A stretch of 64,000 bases of DNA from Acutalibacter sp. 1XD8-33 (GTDB taxonomy: Bacteria > Bacillota > Clostridia > Oscillospirales > Acutalibacteraceae): assembly GCF_003612555.1 (NCBI RefSeq), contig NZ_RAZF01000006.1, positions 111,108 through 175,107 of the forward strand. The letters run 5' to 3'. Position numbers and translations under genes: made by a program. Shown piece after piece: positions 7,831-16,275 of this stretch (position 1 is the stretch's first letter; each line of letters opens with the position of its first letter). The notes under the pieces were generated by a model, which was given only the letters and a program-made list of their open reading frames with translations, was not told the origin of the DNA and ran no database searches.

Positions 7831-8098
7831 GGAGTAATAGAAGGCCTCCAGGCGCGGCAGACTTGGTGAAGCCAAGTCTGCCGCGCCTTACGGCGCAGGT
7901 GTGGGCCTGCGCGGCCCACACCTGCGCCAAACTTTTTGAAAAAAGTTTGGATCAAAAACTTTTACCCTGGCTGGCTTTTGCGCACTCAGCTAACCAGGGT
8001 AAAAGTTTCGTCCACCTTTTCAAAGGTGGTGGGGGTGGAGGGGGCAAAGCCCCCCTTGCCGCAGCCGCGTCCTTTGCGGCGGAGGCCCCCAGTAATAA
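7831..8098. repeat. Mosaic intergenic repeat, copy B
   Basis: The gap before the MarR gene is filled by this element. Its left end reads GGAGTAATAGAAGGCCTCC and its right end, read in reverse, gives ATTACTGGGGGCCTCCGCC, so the ends are inverted relatives. Inside are hairpins (GGCGCAGGTGTGGGCC / GGCCCACACCTGCGCC, CAAACTTTTT / AAAAAAGTTTG, CCACCTTTTCAAAGGTGG) and the inverted core TTTTACCCTGG...CCAGGGTAAAA. No coding potential is convincing. Confidence 0.78.
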
Positions 8099-8110
8099 TA
8101 AAAAAGCATC

Positions 8111-8157
8111 TTGACATTCATCCGAAATCGGACCATAATAGAATTGTCCGATTTCGG
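8111..8157 (+). promoter_or_regulatory. marR promoter with overlapping palindromic operator
   Basis: TTGACA (8111-8116) and CATAAT (8134-8139) are 17 bp apart. A perfect inverted repeat, CCGAAATCGGAC (8122-8133) and GTCCGATTTCGG (8146-8157), brackets the -10 hexamer with a 12-bp centre. A dimeric MarR-type repressor bound here would block RNA polymerase, so autoregulation of the marR-MATE pair is likely. Confidence 0.8.
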
Positions 8158-8183
8158 AATATCTTTTTCAGGAGGCGCATCCC

Positions 8184-8636
8184 ATGAAAAACCCGCCTGT
8201 GGACCCCTGGCTGCTGGAATACAACGCCCTGATCCACGACAACGACAGCCTCTACCGGGCGGCGGCCCGGCGGCTGGGCGTCAGCGATTGCACCCTGTGG
8301 ATCCTCTACTCCCTGCGGGCCGAGAGCCAGCCCCTCACCCAGAAGCGGCTCTGCGGCCTGATGTACCTGCCCAAGCAGACGGTGAACTCCGCCCTCAAGG
8401 CCATGGAGGCCGAGGGAACCATCACCCTCTCCGCCGGGGACGACCGGCGCACCCGGGTGATCTCCCTCACAGAAACCGGGGAGGAGCTGGCCCGGCGCAC
8501 CGCCGACCGGGTGGTGCTGGCCGAGGAGCAGGCCCTGGCGGGCATGGGCCGGGAGGAGCGGGAGCGCTTTCTTCGGGACTACAGAAAATTCACGGACCTG
8601 CTGCGGCAGGCCATGTCCCAGTGGGACCAGTCATAA
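8184..8636 (+). CDS. MarR-family transcriptional regulator
   Basis: 150-residue winged-helix regulator of the MarR family. The recognition region spans about residues 55-75 (LTQKRLCGLMYLPKQTVNSALKAME lies there) and the wing is GDDRRTRVISLTETG (about 90-105). MarR proteins are dimers that usually repress a neighbouring efflux gene and release DNA on binding a small ligand. The gene directly precedes a MATE exporter (10-bp gap), and a palindromic operator overlaps its own promoter. The likely circuit is repression of marR and the MATE gene, relieved by a substrate of the pump. The ligand is unknown. Confidence 0.92.
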   Translation: MKNPPVDPWLLEYNALIHDNDSLYRAAARRLGVSDCTLWILYSLRAESQPLTQKRLCGLMYLPKQTVNSALKAMEAEGTITLSAGDDRRTRVISLTETGEELARRTADRVVLAEEQALAGMGREERERFLRDYRKFTDLLRQAMSQWDQS

Positions 8637-8646
8637 GGAGGATCCT

Positions 8647-9981
8647 ATGAGAATTCAGCTGTCCGACCATTTCACCTATCCCAAGCTGTTGCGCTTTGCT
8701 CTGTCTCCCATCATCATGATGGTGTTTACCTCCATCTACGGCGTGGTAGACGGGCTCTTCGTGTCCAACTTCGTGGGCAAGGTGCCCTTCGCGGCCATCA
8801 ACCTGATCATGCCATTCCCCATGGTGCTGGGGGGCTTGGGGTTCATGATCGGCACCGGCGGCAGCGCCCTGGTGGCCAAAACCCTGGGGGAGGGCGACCG
8901 GGAAAACGCCAACGGCTACTTCACCATGATGGTGCTGTTCACCTGCCTGGTGGGCGGCGGGGTCACGGTGTTCGGCCTCTGGGCCATGGAACCCGTTGCC
9001 CGGCTTCTGGGAGCCACAGACGCCATGCTGGCCAACTGCGTGGTCTATGGCCGCATCGTTATCGCGTTCACCACGGCGTTCATGCTCCAGAACGTGTTCC
9101 AGACCTTCCTCTCCACCGCCGAAAAGCCCAAGCTGGGCCTTGCTTACACCGTAGCGGCGGGCTTCACCAACATGGCCCTGGACGCCCTCTTCATCGGGGG
9201 GTTCCGCTGGGGCGTGGCGGGGGCGGCCCTGGCTACGGGGATCAGCCAGACCGTGGGGGGCTTTCTGCCCCTGTTCTACTTCCTGCGGCCCAACGACAGC
9301 CTCCTACGGCTGGTGAAAACACGCCTGGAGAGCCGCATCCTCTTGAAGGCCTGCGCCAACGGCTCCTCGGAACTCATGTCCAACATCTCCGGGTCCCTGG
9401 TGAGTATGCTCTACAATTTCCAGCTGCTGCACTTTGCCGGGGAGGACGGCGTGGCGGTATACGGGGTGCTGATGTACGTCTCCTTCATCTTCGTGGCGAT
9501 CTTCATCGGGTACACCATCGCCGCCGCGCCGGTGGTGGGCTACCATCATGGGGCGGGCAATCATGGAGAGCTGAAGAACCTGCTGAAGAAGAGCGTGTTG
9601 CTCATGTTCGCCGGGGGGATCCTCATGATGGTTGCCTCCTGGGCTCTGGCGAGACCCCTGGCGGCGGTGTTCGTGGGCTACGACCCGGAGCTGGCCGGGA
9701 TGACCCGCCACGCGTTCATCCTGTTCTCCTTCTCCTTCGTGTTCGCGGGATTCAACATCTTCACCTCGTCCTTCTTCACGGCCCTGAACAACGGCGCCAT
9801 CTCGGCGGCCATCTCCTTTCTGCGCACACTGGTGTTCCAGATCCTGTGCGTGCTGGCGCTGCCCATGCTCTTCGGGTTGGACGGCATCTGGTGGTCCATC
9901 GCCGTGGCGGACGTGTTCGCTTTTGTGATCTCCCTAGGATTTTTGTGGGCGAACCGCAAAAAGTACCACTACTGGTCGTAG
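8647..9981 (+). CDS. MATE-family multidrug/Na+ antiporter
   Basis: 444-residue inner-membrane protein with twelve predicted hydrophobic segments in two halves and a MatE start (RFALSPIIMMVFTSIYGVVD). MATE proteins export cationic drugs or metabolites in exchange for Na+ or H+. AAGGAGG is placed well before the ATG. It follows the MarR regulator by 10 bp and should share its mRNA. A hairpin 25 bp past the stop (10006-10029) ends the unit. The length is normal for the family. The substrate is not predictable. Confidence 0.93.
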   Translation: MRIQLSDHFTYPKLLRFALSPIIMMVFTSIYGVVDGLFVSNFVGKVPFAAINLIMPFPMVLGGLGFMIGTGGSALVAKTLGEGDRENANGYFTMMVLFTCLVGGGVTVFGLWAMEPVARLLGATDAMLANCVVYGRIVIAFTTAFMLQNVFQTFLSTAEKPKLGLAYTVAAGFTNMALDALFIGGFRWGVAGAALATGISQTVGGFLPLFYFLRPNDSLLRLVKTRLESRILLKACANGSSELMSNISGSLVSMLYNFQLLHFAGEDGVAVYGVLMYVSFIFVAIFIGYTIAAAPVVGYHHGAGNHGELKNLLKKSVLLMFAGGILMMVASWALARPLAAVFVGYDPELAGMTRHAFILFSFSFVFAGFNIFTSSFFTALNNGAISAAISFLRTLVFQILCVLALPMLFGLDGIWWSIAVADVFAFVISLGFLWANRKKYHYWS

Positions 9982-10005
9982 ATTGAATTTAAAGAAAAAG
10001 CAAAA

Positions 10006-10029
10006 GAGCTTCACCTCTGGGTGAAGCTC
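10006..10029. terminator. Bidirectional terminator between MATE and CNNM genes
   Basis: GAGCTTCACC pairs with GGTGAAGCTC around a 4-base loop. An A-rich stretch lies on the left and T-rich sequence on the right, so it can serve both the plus-strand MATE gene and the minus-strand CNNM gene that ends at 10094. Confidence 0.8.
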
Positions 10030-10093
10030 ACATTATTTTAGCATATTATCCGGCTGCTTGTATGCTAGGAGAACAGGAGACCCTTCGAGCGCG

Positions 10094-11350
10094 TTACGCC
10101 GATTCCTCCGGTTTGGCCAGAGCGGTCTTTACCCGGATTTCCTCGGCGCGGTTGCCTCCGGCTTTCGTCACCCAAAAGCTGATGCCCTGATATTGGAAAC
10201 TGTCTCCGGCTTGGGGGATGCGGTCCAGGTGCTGAGCAATCCAGCCGTTGACCGTGGAAGCGTCCGTCTCGCAGTCAAGATGCAGAAATTCGAACAGGTC
10301 GTCGGTGCTGGCGGAACCATACACCCGGTAGAGCCCTTCGCCCAGGGGCAGAATTCCCTCTTGGACAACGTCGTCGTGTTCATCCCAGATCTCGCCCACC
10401 AGCTCTTCAATTACGTCCTCCAGGGTGACAATGCCCTCGGTGCCGCCGAATTCGTCCACAATTACCGCCATATGCAGCTTTTTCTGCTGCAAGAGCTTTA
10501 GAAGGTCGGAGATCTTCATGGAAGGGGGGATGAACTCCGCAGGCTTAAGAATGCTTTCGATCTGGCCATCCCAAGCGCCGCCGTAGAAGTCTTTCTCGTG
10601 GATAACGCCCACAATGCTGTCAATGGTTTCCTCATAGACAGGCAGGCGGGAATAGCCGGTCTCCCGGAACACCGCCGCGACTTCCTCCGCCGTGGCTTCT
10701 TTGGGCACAGCTTCTACGTCTACCCGGGGCGTCATGATCTCAATGGCCTGAATGTCGTCAAACTCGATCACATTACGAAGCATGTCGCTTTCGCTTTTGT
10801 CAATGCCGCCCTCCTGCTCCGCCTCTTCTACAATGGTAAGCAGCTCGCTGTCTGTGACGGACTGGCTGGGCGCGCTGCGCACCAGCTTCCGCAGCCCCTT
10901 TTTCAGCTGGCTGAACAAAAAATTCACCGGCTTAAGCAGGACGATGAGCGCCCGGATGAAAGGGGCGGAGAGCATGGCGAAGGCCTCGGCATTTTCTTTT
11001 GCCAGGCTCTTGGGGGAAACCTCACCGAATACGAGCACCACCACGGTCATCACCACGGTGGATACCGTGGGCCCGGCACCGTCTCCCAGTGCCTTCACAA
11101 AGAGCAGGGTGGCAATGGTGGTAGAGGCGATATTCACCAGGTTGTTGCCCACCAGGATGGTAGAGAGCAGCTCGTCATAATTTTCAGAGAGAGCATAGGC
11201 CAGCTGGGCTCTCTTGTTCCCGGCGGAGGCCAGGTTTTTCAGGCGGATGCGGTTCAGGGAGGAGAAGGCGGTTTCCGTTGCGGAAAAAAAGGCGGAAAAG
11301 GCCACCAGCAAAATCAGCGTGAGAATCAACGTGGTACTGTGACTGTCCAT
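10094..11350 (-). CDS. CNNM/CorC-type membrane protein with CBS domains (hemolysin family)
   Basis: 418-residue protein with the standard order. An N-terminal DUF21/CNNM membrane domain (about 1-190, with LVGNNLVNIASTTIAT and FGEVSPKSLAKENAE) is followed by paired CBS domains (about 200-330; VIVDEFGGTEGIVTLEDVIE closes the second) and a C-terminal CorC/HlyC domain. Such proteins act in Mg2+ or other divalent cation transport; the old name hemolysin is historical. The start at 11350 has no good Shine-Dalgarno. Upstream in-frame starts are excluded because a promoter -10 (TAGAAT, 11412-11417) overlaps the next ATG. It is monocistronic. Confidence 0.88.
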   Translation of the reverse strand: MDSHSTTLILTLILLVAFSAFFSATETAFSSLNRIRLKNLASAGNKRAQLAYALSENYDELLSTILVGNNLVNIASTTIATLLFVKALGDGAGPTVSTVVMTVVVLVFGEVSPKSLAKENAEAFAMLSAPFIRALIVLLKPVNFLFSQLKKGLRKLVRSAPSQSVTDSELLTIVEEAEQEGGIDKSESDMLRNVIEFDDIQAIEIMTPRVDVEAVPKEATAEEVAAVFRETGYSRLPVYEETIDSIVGVIHEKDFYGGAWDGQIESILKPAEFIPPSMKISDLLKLLQQKKLHMAVIVDEFGGTEGIVTLEDVIEELVGEIWDEHDDVVQEGILPLGEGLYRVYGSASTDDLFEFLHLDCETDASTVNGWIAQHLDRIPQAGDSFQYQGISFWVTKAGGNRAEEIRVKTALAKPEESA

Positions 11351-11411
11351 AAAGGAGAAAACCAACACCTTTTCTAAAAAATTCGGGGCGCGCGCCCCGC
11401 TACTTGCAGTC

Positions 11412-11440
11412 ATTCTATCACAACCGCGCAAAAAATGCAA
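11412..11440 (-). promoter_or_regulatory. Promoter of the CNNM gene
   Basis: On the minus strand TTGCAT (11435-11440) and TAGAAT (11412-11417) are separated by 17 bp. The start point would be near 11405. A GC-rich inverted repeat, CGGGGCGCGCGCCCCG, lies in the leader just upstream of the start codon. Confidence 0.65.
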
Positions 11441-11480
11441 GCCCATAGCGCCGGGGGAGGGTCAAAGTGTATTTTTTTGA

Positions 11481-11710
11481 AGTAGTAGGGGGCCTCCATG
11501 CGCACAGAAGAGTTCGCAAGCGAACTCTCGCGCATTCCGGCAAGACCTTGGGGTTTTGCCCCAAACCTCACAAGAGGCCTAACGCCCTTTGACCGCGTAA
11601 CGCAGTATAGTTAGTTTTATCGCACATAGCCAACCAGGGTAAAAGTTTCGTCAACCTTTTCAAAGGTTGCGGGGGACAGGGGGCAGAGCCCCCAGCCGCC
11701 GGAGGCCGTA
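11481..11710. repeat. Mosaic intergenic repeat, copy C
   Basis: Fills the gap between the divergent CNNM promoter and the lipoprotein promoter. The left end is AGTAGTAGGGGGCCTCC and the right end GCCGGAGGCC. It contains GAGTTCGC / GCGAACTC, AAGACCTTGGGG / CCCCAAAC, CCAGGGTAAAAGTTT and the stem AACCTTTTCAAAGGTT. The last stem differs from copy B at its outermost pair but still pairs. No gene seen. Confidence 0.75.
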
Positions 11711-11779
11711 AACATCGTCCCCCAAACATCGTCCCTAACAAAAAGATTGGATTTCGGGTGGGGAAAGCGGACTCCGGGC

Positions 11780-11808
11780 TTGCATAAAAAGACAGGCTTT
11801 GTTATAAT
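11780..11808 (+). promoter_or_regulatory. Promoter of the binding-protein lipoprotein gene
   Basis: TTGCAT (11780-11785) and TATAAT (11803-11808) lie 17 bp apart. This predicts a start near 11815 and a leader of about 45 nt. Confidence 0.75.
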
Positions 11809-11858
11809 GTATGCGGGTTCGCTGAAAAAGGTTTTGACAGAAAGCGAGAGATTTTTAT

Positions 11859-13181
11859 ATGAACATGAACAAACGACCTGCCCGACTGTTGGCAGCGCTG
11901 CTGTGCCTGTGCCTGTGCCTTGCCTGTACCGTGCTGGGGGCCTGTTCTGATGTGAGCGGGTTGGTATCCGGCGTAGCCACGGGCGTGTTTCCCGTGGAGG
12001 TGAACGGCGTTACCATCAGTTCCAAGCCCCAGAAGGTGGCGGTGCTGTCCCCCAACCTGGCCGACGTGGTGCTGGCCCTGGGATGTGAAACCCAGCTGGC
12101 CGCAGGATCCGGGGACTGCACCCAGGACGCTCTGCGGGACTTGCAGAAAATCGACGCAATGGACGCCCAGGCTGTTGCGGGAGCGGGACCCGACCTGGTG
12201 CTGCTGGACCCGTCCAGCGCCGGAGCGGAGCAGGCCCTGAAGGACGCCGGCCTTACGGTGGTGAATATTGCCCCGGCCGTGGACAGGGAGGACTTCGAGC
12301 GGCTCTACGCCCAGGTTTCCTCCGCCTTAAACGGCGGTGAGGCGGGCTATGACCAGGGGATTGCCGCTGCTCAGGATGTGTTCCTCACCCTGGACAATAT
12401 CACCCGTCTGGTGCCCAGCGATAGGATTACTACCGGATGCTATTTATATGATCTGGACGGCTCTGGCGTGACGGGGGATATGTTTGCCACCACCATCATG
12501 ACCTATTCCGGCGTGACCAACGCCTTCAAGAGCCTCTCCGGGGGCAGCTATAGCTTTGATGACCTGAAGGTCTCCGACCCGGACGTGATCTTCTGCCGCC
12601 CGGGTCTGAAGGCGGAGATTGAGGACGACTCCCGGTTTGAGGACTTCCAGGCGGTGAAGGACGGCAAGGTGGTGGAGCTGGACCCCACCCTGATGGAGCG
12701 GCAGGGGCGCACGGTGGTGTCCGCCGCCTACGAGATCACCGCGGCGGCCTTCCCAGAGCTGCTGGAGGAGAGCTCCATGAAGGTCACCGACCCCACGGAG
12801 AAGATCGACTCCGACGTGAGCTCGGCCCTGGTCAGCTCCGCCCTGGAGGAGGATGACACCACCTATGAGACCCTGCAGGAGCGGGACCAGGGGGAAGAGG
12901 TGCTGAAGATGCAGAGCCGCCTGGACGAGCTGGGCTATCTGGACATGGCCTATGACGGCTACTACGGGGAGCACACCGTCCAGTGCGTGAAGGATTTCCA
13001 GCGGGCCAACGGCCTGCCGGAGACGGGCGTGGCGGATTCCGACACCCAGAAGCGCCTGTACTCCAATCTGGCTAAGGGCAAGGACGGCGCGTCTCCCAGC
13101 CCGGATGCCAGCCCCGACCCGGATGCCAGTCCCAGCCCAGAGTCCAGCGAAAGCCCGGAGCCCAGTGACGGGGATGAATAA
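11859..13181 (+). CDS. Lipoprotein: periplasmic-binding-protein domain fused to peptidoglycan-binding domain
   Basis: 440-residue lipoprotein. Residues 1-28 are a signal peptide ending in the lipobox VLGAC, with lipidated C29. Residues of about 45-310 resemble the iron-siderophore/cobalamin binding-protein fold (TroA/FecB type), with PQKVAVLSPNLADVVLALGC and the interdomain helix region. Residues of about 345-405 (LQSRLDELGYL-type, DGYYGEHTVQCVKDFQRANG) form a PG_binding_1 domain. The tail is a Ser-Pro-Asp repeat (SPDASPDPDASPSP). No permease or ATPase gene is adjacent, so it may be a ligand-binding or scaffold protein held at the cell wall, not a transporter component. The domain pairing is clear; the ligand is unknown. 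Confidence 0.82.
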   Translation: MNMNKRPARLLAALLCLCLCLACTVLGACSDVSGLVSGVATGVFPVEVNGVTISSKPQKVAVLSPNLADVVLALGCETQLAAGSGDCTQDALRDLQKIDAMDAQAVAGAGPDLVLLDPSSAGAEQALKDAGLTVVNIAPAVDREDFERLYAQVSSALNGGEAGYDQGIAAAQDVFLTLDNITRLVPSDRITTGCYLYDLDGSGVTGDMFATTIMTYSGVTNAFKSLSGGSYSFDDLKVSDPDVIFCRPGLKAEIEDDSRFEDFQAVKDGKVVELDPTLMERQGRTVVSAAYEITAAAFPELLEESSMKVTDPTEKIDSDVSSALVSSALEEDDTTYETLQERDQGEEVLKMQSRLDELGYLDMAYDGYYGEHTVQCVKDFQRANGLPETGVADSDTQKRLYSNLAKGKDGASPSPDASPDPDASPSPESSESPEPSDGDE

Positions 13182-13224
13182 GAGGAATATGAGGAAGTAA
13201 GAGGCTTTTTGCGGAAATTTTTTT

Positions 13225-13450
13225 GAGTAGTAAAAGTCCTTCGGCGGCACAGACCGCCGCCTACGGCAAGACCTTGAGGGCGTTGCCCTCAAACTCCCAC
13301 GAGCTTTTGAAAAAGCTCGAGCAAAACTTTTATGCTGGCTAGCTGAGTGCGATAAATCCAACCAGGGTAAAGTTTTCGTCCACCTTTTTCAAAAGGTGGT
13401 GGGGTTCTTAGGGGTGAAACCCCTGAGCCGCCGGGGGCCGTCCAATACTC
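13225..13450. repeat. Mosaic intergenic repeat, copy D
   Basis: Ends are clear inverted relatives: GAGTAGTAAAAGTCCTTCGG on the left and, read in reverse from the right, GAGTATTGGACGGCCCCCGG. The interior shares with copy A the run from AAGACCTTGAGGGCGTTGCC through GAGCTTTTGAAAAAGCTCG, nearly base for base. It then has TGGCTAGCTGAGTGCGATAAA, CCAGGGTAAAG and the stem CCACCTTTTTCAAAAGGTGG. No gene seen. It separates the lipoprotein gene from the MATE gene. Confidence 0.8.
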
Positions 13451-13488
13451 AAAAAAATTCACGTAAGAGCTCGATTGAGGAAACAAGT

Positions 13489-14868
13489 ATGGCAATTTTC
13501 ACAAGAGACAGATCCTTCTATAAGACCCTGATCGCCCTGGCGATCCCCATCTCCCTGCAAAATCTGATCACCTTCGCCATCGGCTTCGCGGACAATCTAA
13601 TGATCGGCCGCCTGGGAGACGACGCCATCTCCGGGGTCTACGTGGGCAACCAGATCCAGGCCCTGATCCAAATGTTCATCGCCGGCATCGAGGGGGCCAT
13701 CCTCATCCTCTCCGCCCAGTACTGGGGGAAGAAGGACACGGGCAGCATCCGCAAGGTGGTGTCCATCGGGGTGCGGTTCGCCTTTTGCATCGGGCTGGCG
13801 GTCACCCTGGGGGCAGTGCTCTTCCCCACGGAGATCATCGGGCTGTTCACCAAGGAGCAGGGCGTGGTGGCCGAGGGCGCGGCCTATCTCCAGATCGTGG
13901 GCGTCACCTACCTGTTCTTCAGCATTTCCCAGGTGATGATCGCATCCATGCGCAGCGTGGAGACGGCGAAGATCGGCCTGTATATCTCCGTGATGGCCCT
14001 GTTTGTGAACGTCTCCCTGAACTACGTGCTGATCTTCGGCAAGCTGGGCTTCCCGGCGCTGGGGGTTCGGGGCGCGGCCATTGCCACGGTGATCTCCCGA
14101 GTGCTAGAGACCACGGTAAGCGTGGTCTATGTGTTCGCCGTGGACCGGAAGCTGCGCTTCGGCTTCCGGGATCTGCTGCGCACGGACAGCCAGCTGCTCC
14201 GGGATTTTCTGCGCTACGGCCTGCCGGTGATCGGCGGGCAGGTGGTGTGGGCCTTCAATAACCTGATGAACACCAAGATCATGGGCTCCTATACCGCCGG
14301 GGTTCTGGCAGCGGTGAGCATCACCGGAATGCTCCACAACCTGATCTATGTGTGGATGAACGGCCTGTCCTCCGCAGTGGGGATCATCACCGGCAAGACC
14401 GTGGGCGCGGGCAAATATGAGACCATGAAGGAGTACTCCAAGACGGTGCAGATGATTTTCCTGGGGGTGGGCCTACTCTCCGGCGGGCTGGTGCTGCTCT
14501 TCCGGGAGGGCTTTATCTCCCTCTACAACGCCACCCCAGAGGCCATGGCCTATTCCCGCCAGTTCATCAACGTGATCTCCGTGACCATCATCGGCACCTG
14601 CTATCAGGCGGCCTGCCTGTTCGGGCTGGTGAAGTCCGGGGGGGACATCAGCTTCGTGTTCAAAAACGACACCATCTTCGTGTTTTTGGTGGTGATCCCC
14701 TCCGCGCTGGTGTGCCAGTGGCTGGGGGCCCCGGTGTGGGTGGTGTTCGCGGCGCTGAAATGCGACCAGATTCTCAAGTGTTTCGTGGCGGTGGTGAAGA
14801 TCAACCGCTACAATTGGATGAAGAACCTCACGCGGGACGGGGAGGCCCGGCCCGATGGACAGACGTAA
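13489..14868 (+). CDS. MATE-family efflux transporter
   Basis: 459-residue polytopic membrane protein with a typical MatE amino end (ALAIPISLQNLITFAIGFADNLMIG is the first segment region) and twelve hydrophobic segments. It is predicted to extrude drugs or metabolites by cation antiport. It is only distantly like the MATE at 8647 and lacks a neighbouring MarR gene. ATG at 13489 has TTGAGGAAAC upstream; a longer frame back to 13396 would start inside repeat D and is rejected. The last 14 bp overlap the start of the EamA gene, so the two transporters are translationally coupled. Confidence 0.92.
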   Translation: MAIFTRDRSFYKTLIALAIPISLQNLITFAIGFADNLMIGRLGDDAISGVYVGNQIQALIQMFIAGIEGAILILSAQYWGKKDTGSIRKVVSIGVRFAFCIGLAVTLGAVLFPTEIIGLFTKEQGVVAEGAAYLQIVGVTYLFFSISQVMIASMRSVETAKIGLYISVMALFVNVSLNYVLIFGKLGFPALGVRGAAIATVISRVLETTVSVVYVFAVDRKLRFGFRDLLRTDSQLLRDFLRYGLPVIGGQVVWAFNNLMNTKIMGSYTAGVLAAVSITGMLHNLIYVWMNGLSSAVGIITGKTVGAGKYETMKEYSKTVQMIFLGVGLLSGGLVLLFREGFISLYNATPEAMAYSRQFINVISVTIIGTCYQAACLFGLVKSGGDISFVFKNDTIFVFLVVIPSALVCQWLGAPVWVVFAALKCDQILKCFVAVVKINRYNWMKNLTRDGEARPDGQT

Positions 14869-15805
14869 AGGGGGCCGGGGGCTGCTGCTGGCCCTGGCCG
14901 CGCTGATCTGGGGCACGGCCTTTGTGGCCCAGAGCGTGGGGATGGACTACCTGGGGCCGTGCGCCTTTAACGGGGTGCGCAGCATCATCGGCGGGCTGGT
15001 GCTGCTGCCGGTGATCTGGCTTTTCTCTCGGCGGAGGGTATCCGGCCAAAGCGTCGTCCCCAAAACAGACGATTCAGATAGCAATGTGAGAGAATCCGGC
15101 TTTCTCGCTCAAAACCGGGACCTGCTTCTGGGCGGGGCCTGCTGCGGCGTTCTTCTGGCCGTTGCCAGTCTTTTGCAGCAGGCGGGTATTCAGTATACCA
15201 CCGCTGGGAAGGCGGGATTCCTCACATCCCTCTATATTGTGATGGTGCCGGTACTGGGAATTTTTCTGGGCCGGCGGGCCGGGCTGCGGGTCTGGGTGGC
15301 GGTGGTTCTGGCGCTGGCGGGGGCGTGGTTTCTCAGCGCGGTGGGAGGACCCGGCGGGTTTTACATAGAGCCCGGGGACCTTCTGGTGCTGTGCAGCGCG
15401 GCGTTTTTCTCCCTGCATATTCTGGTGATCGACCATTTCGCCCCCAAGGTGGACGGGGTGAAGCTCTCCTGCACCCAGTTTTTCGTGGCGGGGGTGCTGT
15501 CCCTCTGCCTGGCGGCGGTGCTGGAGCGGGGGCAGTTCCGCTGGGACGGGCTTCTGGCCGCCTGGGGCCCCCTGCTCTACACGGGGGTGCTCTCCAGCGG
15601 GGCGGGGTACACCCTGCAGATTCTGGGCCAGAAGGACATGAACCCGGCCGTGGCCTCCCTGATTCTGAGCCTGGAATCCGTGTTCGCGGCGGTGTCCGGC
15701 TGGCTGCTACTGGCCCAGCCCCTGTCCGGGCGGGAGCTTCTGGGCTGCGGGTTGGTGTTCGCCGGGGTGGTCCTGGCCCAGCTGTCGGTGGGGAGGAAGG
15801 GGTGA
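14855..15805 (+). CDS. EamA/DMT-family transporter
   Basis: 316-residue inner-membrane protein of the drug/metabolite transporter superfamily, with ten hydrophobic segments arranged as two EamA repeats (first LALAALIWGTAFVAQ, second from about 165). An insert of about 30 polar residues (RRRVSGQSVVPKTDDSD...) separates segments 2 and 3 and is slightly longer than usual. The family exports amino acids, nucleosides or other metabolites. It starts inside the end of the MATE gene in another frame (14-bp overlap), so both are made together. The substrate is unknown. Confidence 0.9.
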   Translation: MDRRKGGRGLLLALAALIWGTAFVAQSVGMDYLGPCAFNGVRSIIGGLVLLPVIWLFSRRRVSGQSVVPKTDDSDSNVRESGFLAQNRDLLLGGACCGVLLAVASLLQQAGIQYTTAGKAGFLTSLYIVMVPVLGIFLGRRAGLRVWVAVVLALAGAWFLSAVGGPGGFYIEPGDLLVLCSAAFFSLHILVIDHFAPKVDGVKLSCTQFFVAGVLSLCLAAVLERGQFRWDGLLAAWGPLLYTGVLSSGAGYTLQILGQKDMNPAVASLILSLESVFAAVSGWLLLAQPLSGRELLGCGLVFAGVVLAQLSVGRKG

Positions 15806-15884
15806 GTGGCCGGGAAGGTCGTGGGGCGTTGGGTCTCACCTGCCGGTTCGGTCGGCGACGGGAAATCGCCGCAGGCGATTGTCG

Positions 15885-16275
15885 CCCCCACACCCCACAA
15901 ACTTTTTTCAAAGAAGTTTAAGACCTTACCTTCGGTAAGTCTCAAAAACTTTTACCCTGCTTCCTCACTACGTTCGTCGCAGACATTTACGTTTTTTTGA
16001 CAAGCTAACCTAACTTCCGTAAAAGTTTTGCGCGAGCTTTTTCAAAAGCTCGCGGTGGTTTGGAGGCAGCGCCTCCAAGGTCTTGCCCTAGACCTTAACA
16101 CCTGAGAAGCGCATTTTTGGTGTGTGAATAAAAGTTAACACTCGCTGTGCTTGGTTAACTATCCGAGTTTTGTAAAGCAAAACTCTTGCAAGAGGCCCCT
16201 TTTTGCACGAGAAAAAGGGGCCTAGGATTCGGAACGAACTTTTTGTTTACGATATTTTTGGGGGCGCGCCCCAGG
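15885..16275. repeat. Mosaic intergenic repeat, copy E (inverted relative to A)
   Basis: Read in reverse, this element repeats copy A: GGGCGCGCC, the hairpin AGGCCCCTTTTT / AAAAAGGGGCCT (16193-16223), GCGCTTCTCAGGTGTT, AAGGTC...AAGACCTTGG, CGAGCTTTTGAAAAAGCTCG, GCAAAACTTTTAC and later GGGTAAAAGTTTT. It also holds GAGTTTTG / CAAAACTC (about 16165-16186), the same hairpin as in the insert in the ppa pseudogene. The left part (15830-15885) carries a TCTCACCTGCCGGTTCGG module also present, inverted, in copy F. No gene seen. Confidence 0.75.

Noticed and set aside
13396..13488. Extended N-terminus of the second MATE protein
   Set aside because: It would start inside repeat D. The ATG at 13489 has the ribosome-binding site and the normal family start.
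6560..16275. Hairpins in the mosaic repeats as ordinary gene terminators
   Set aside because: They occur several per gap and are shared between unrelated gaps. Where a true terminator exists (7794-7828) it is separate from the repeat.
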